A DNA stretch of 6,741 nt from Betaproteobacteria bacterium UBA5582 (GTDB lineage Bacteria > Pseudomonadota > Gammaproteobacteria > Burkholderiales > Rhodocyclaceae), in the NCBI GenBank assembly GCA_002425245.1, contig DILW01000146.1:1-6741 (forward strand), in the 5' to 3' direction. Of the stretch, positions 5,912 to 6,741 are shown in pieces; positions within the stretch are counted from its first letter, which is position 1; each line of letters starts with the position of its first letter. The notes under the pieces are model-generated. The model was given only the letters and a program-made list of their open reading frames with translations. It did no database searches and was not told where the DNA came from. The translations under genes were made by a program, and so were the position numbers.

Positions 5912-6669
5912 TGCCAGAAGACGACAACCGCCGTTTCAGCGGGGTACGCCGCCTGTATGGCGAAGCCGGTTTTCAGAAGCTTTGCGCCGCCCATGTTTGC
6001 GTTGTCGGCATCGGCGGCGTCGGTTCCTGGTGCGTCGAGGCACTGGCCCGGACCGCAGTCGGCCGCCTGACACTGATCGACCTCGACATGGTCGCCGAGT
6101 CCAACACCAACCGCCAGATCCATGCGCTTGATGGGATCTACGGCAAGGCCAAGGTTGATGCCATGGCCGAGCGGATTGCGCAGATCAACCCAAGCTGCCA
6201 AGTCGACTGTATTGAGGACTTCGTCACTGCGGACAACCTGGAACCGACATTGGGCCGAGGCTTCGATGTGGTAATCGATGCCATCGACCAGGCCAGGGTG
6301 AAAACCGCCATGATTGATTTCTGCCGGCGAAAGGGACAGTCCTTGATCGTCGTCGGCGCCGCCGGCGGCCAAACCGATCCGACTCAGGTTTGCTTCAGCG
6401 ATCTCAGCCAAACGATACAGGATCCGCTGCTCGCCAAGGTGCGGGCCAGTTTGCGCCGAGAGCATGGCTTTCCCCGGCAGGGAAAATTCGGCGTACCCGC
6501 GGTGTATTCGACCGAACCGCTACGTTATCCTCAAGCCCAGGGTGAGTGTGAGGTCCGCCCGACAGCGACCGGTTTGAACTGCGCAGGTTTTGGCTCATCG
6601 GTCTGCGTCACCTCGGTGTTCGGCATGACCGCCGCCAGCCGCGCCATTGAGTTCATCTGCGGCCGATAA
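5911..6669 (+). CDS. tcdA: tRNA threonylcarbamoyladenosine dehydratase
   Basis: TcdA (CsdL/YgdL) is an E1-like enzyme. It uses ATP to dehydrate t6A at position 37 of ANN-decoding tRNAs to the cyclic form ct6A, which improves decoding. The product has 252 residues, close to the 268 of the E. coli protein. The ThiF/MoeB-type fold is shown by RRFSGVRRLYG at the N-terminus, the ATP-binding GIGGVGS (33-39), DLDMVAESNTNRQ (57-69), GKAKVD (78-83) and DAID (113-116). The C-terminal RPTATGLNCAGFGSSVCVTSVFG region (206-228) matches the TcdA subfamily rather than MoeB or ThiF, and the MoeB zinc-binding cysteine pairs are absent. The ATG at 5911 shares its A with the TGA stop of the preceding gene, so translation is probably coupled. 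A ribosome-binding site would lie inside that gene, where GAGAG at 5903-5907 is a close but weak candidate. The fold and start are clear. The ct6A role is inferred from the family. Confidence 0.95.
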   Translation: MPEDDNRRFSGVRRLYGEAGFQKLCAAHVCVVGIGGVGSWCVEALARTAVGRLTLIDLDMVAESNTNRQIHALDGIYGKAKVDAMAERIAQINPSCQVDCIEDFVTADNLEPTLGRGFDVVIDAIDQARVKTAMIDFCRRKGQSLIVVGAAGGQTDPTQVCFSDLSQTIQDPLLAKVRASLRREHGFPRQGKFGVPAVYSTEPLRYPQAQGECEVRPTATGLNCAGFGSSVCVTSVFGMTAASRAIEFICGR

Positions 6670-6720
6670 AGTCGGAGCTGAGCCCAGGACGGGACCGAAC
6701 AGTTTTCTTCGACCGCTAAC

Positions 6721-6741
6721 GCAAAAACCCCCTCAGTGTTT
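6721..6741. terminator. Possible left half of a terminator hairpin cut by the window edge
   Basis: GCAAAAACCCCCTCAGTGTTT ends the window, 51 bases after the tcdA stop. An A run followed by a C run is what the left arm of a bidirectional terminator often looks like; the matching GGGGGTTTTT would lie just outside. Without the next 20 bases this cannot be confirmed. Confidence 0.3.

Overview
This window is a high-GC, gene-dense stretch of a bacterial chromosome. It most likely comes from a betaproteobacterium, perhaps Rhodocyclales-like. That placement is inferred from the cbbF-cbbP-cbbT gene order, a class I (proteobacterial) phosphoribulokinase, an octaprenyl-type IspB and a tRNA-Pro with an encoded CCA end. 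No species is claimed.

Left part (1-2605, minus strand): a tight Calvin-Benson-Bassham operon, read leftwards as fructose-1,6-bisphosphatase (cbbF), phosphoribulokinase (cbbP) and transketolase (cbbT/tkt). The transketolase is cut by the window edge after 200 codons. The gaps are only 39 and 31 bases. Together the enzymes regenerate ribulose-1,5-bisphosphate for RuBisCO, which is not in the window.

Divergent control region (2606-2783): an AT-rich island packed with inverted and direct repeats. It separates cbbF from a divergent cbbY-type HAD phosphatase (2784-3482, plus strand), probably the enzyme that removes the RuBisCO inhibitor xylulose-1,5-bisphosphate. One dyad contains a T-N11-A core of the LysR-type regulator kind, so CbbR-like control of both directions is a reasonable inference.

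Middle (3573-4728, minus strand): a complete ispB transcription unit with a good sigma-70-type promoter, a GTG start, the octaprenyl diphosphate synthase gene, tRNA-Pro(CGG) 14 bases after the stop codon, and an intrinsic terminator. The layout suggests that the tRNA is co-transcribed with ispB.

Right part (4808-6669, plus strand): a two-gene unit joined by a one-base stop/start overlap. The first gene is an unusual fusion of a histidine-phosphotransfer (Hpt) domain to a degenerate HD-GYP domain. The second is tcdA, the tRNA threonylcarbamoyladenosine dehydratase. The end of the window may hold half of a terminator hairpin.

Most genes are well-known housekeeping or autotrophy functions. I see no mobile element, CRISPR array or obvious new multi-gene system. 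The items most worth a second look are the degenerate Hpt/HD-GYP protein coupled to tcdA, the repeat-rich cbbF/cbbY control region, and paired GGGCCC dyads at the ispB promoter.
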